Shown: one piece after another, positions 63,955 to 64,000 of the stretch | Layout: every line of letters begins with the position of its first letter | Position numbering within the stretch: position 1 is the first letter of the stretch | From: Rubellimicrobium aerolatum | GTDB lineage: Bacteria > Pseudomonadota > Alphaproteobacteria > Rhodobacterales > Rhodobacteraceae | Reading direction: 5' to 3' | NCBI RefSeq assembly: GCF_017872975.1 | Contig: NZ_JAGGJP010000001.1 | Span: forward strand, 186,001-250,000 | Length of the DNA stretch: 64,000 nt | The notes under the pieces: model-generated | The model's input: the letters and a program-made list of their open reading frames with translations, nothing else | Databases searched by the model: none | What the model was told of the DNA's origin: nothing | Translations under genes and position numbers: made by a program

Positions 63955-64000
63955 ATGGCACGAACGACCTACGTCTGTTACCGATGCGGTGCACGACCCC
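63955..64000 (+). CDS. Start of a possible zinc-ribbon protein, cut by the window end
   Basis: The frame MARTTYVCYRCGARP starts at 63955 after a GAAGGCAGG ribosome binding site and contains a CxxC pair typical of zinc ribbons. Only 15 codons are in the window, so neither family nor length can be judged. Confidence 0.3.
   Translation, partial: MARTTYVCYRCGARP

Overview
The window is very GC-rich and has the gene order of an alphaproteobacterium of the Rhodobacteraceae: rplU-rpmA, two GNAT acetyltransferases, obgE, proB and proA in one block; a glpD-glpSTPQ-DUF2160-glpV glycerol ABC operon; a B12-dependent ribonucleotide reductase (nrdJ); and a fabI, pdxH, gpt, trpE housekeeping block. The species cannot be fixed from this stretch. 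No rRNA, CRISPR array, intact insertion sequence or intact prophage was seen.

Layout. 0-7 kb: ribosomal protein, Obg GTPase and proline synthesis genes, all on the minus strand. 7-9.3 kb: a small lipoprotein, a DUF2059 protein, tRNA-Ser(CGA), then two decayed genes (serine recombinase tail, LuxR-type HTH). 9.3-22 kb: carboxynorspermidine dehydrogenase and decarboxylase (polyamine synthesis), then glycerol kinase and the glycerol importer operon with glpD, and a divergent DeoR-family repressor. The repressor-glpD gap holds three 10-bp-phased repeats beside a good promoter. 22-27.4 kb: an accessory, decaying stretch with a small thermonuclease-fold protein, an FAD/NAD(P) protein, a nonsense-mutated PAS gene, a broken ParDE-like module, a frameshifted NTF2-like gene and a MoaF-like gene.

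27.4-37 kb: a carbonyl/redox cluster of a LysR regulator, a Tat-exported aldo/keto reductase, an SDR, a zinc alcohol dehydrogenase, an MFS exporter, a second aldo/keto reductase, a frameshifted Tat-type flavodoxin, an alpha/beta hydrolase and an NAD(P)-binding protein. It looks like a detoxification island for aldehydes or other electrophiles; that function is inference. 37-38.5 kb: a tiny RTX-like ORF, an HsdR tail remnant and a long inverted repeat. 38.5-42.2 kb: nrdJ. 43-48.4 kb: a ytfQ-ytfR-ytfT-yjfF sugar ABC importer with a GntR/FadR regulator and a matching palindromic operator. 48.5-52.5 kb: gamma-glutamyltransferase, tRNA-Pro(TGG), DUF192, double cold-shock protein and pdxH. 52.7-60.4 kb: fabI, LysE exporter, gpt, aminotransferase, ppiD, trpE and dusA. 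An integrase N-terminal remnant sits just outside the 5' end of dusA. 61-64 kb: a 955-residue exported peptidoglycan-binding protein.

The most unusual signals are a ~47-bp element repeated at four intergenic sites in one orientation, each upstream of a minus-strand ribosome binding site and ATG; an L21 protein with an extra hydrophobic tail; and four accessory genes each interrupted by a single in-frame stop.
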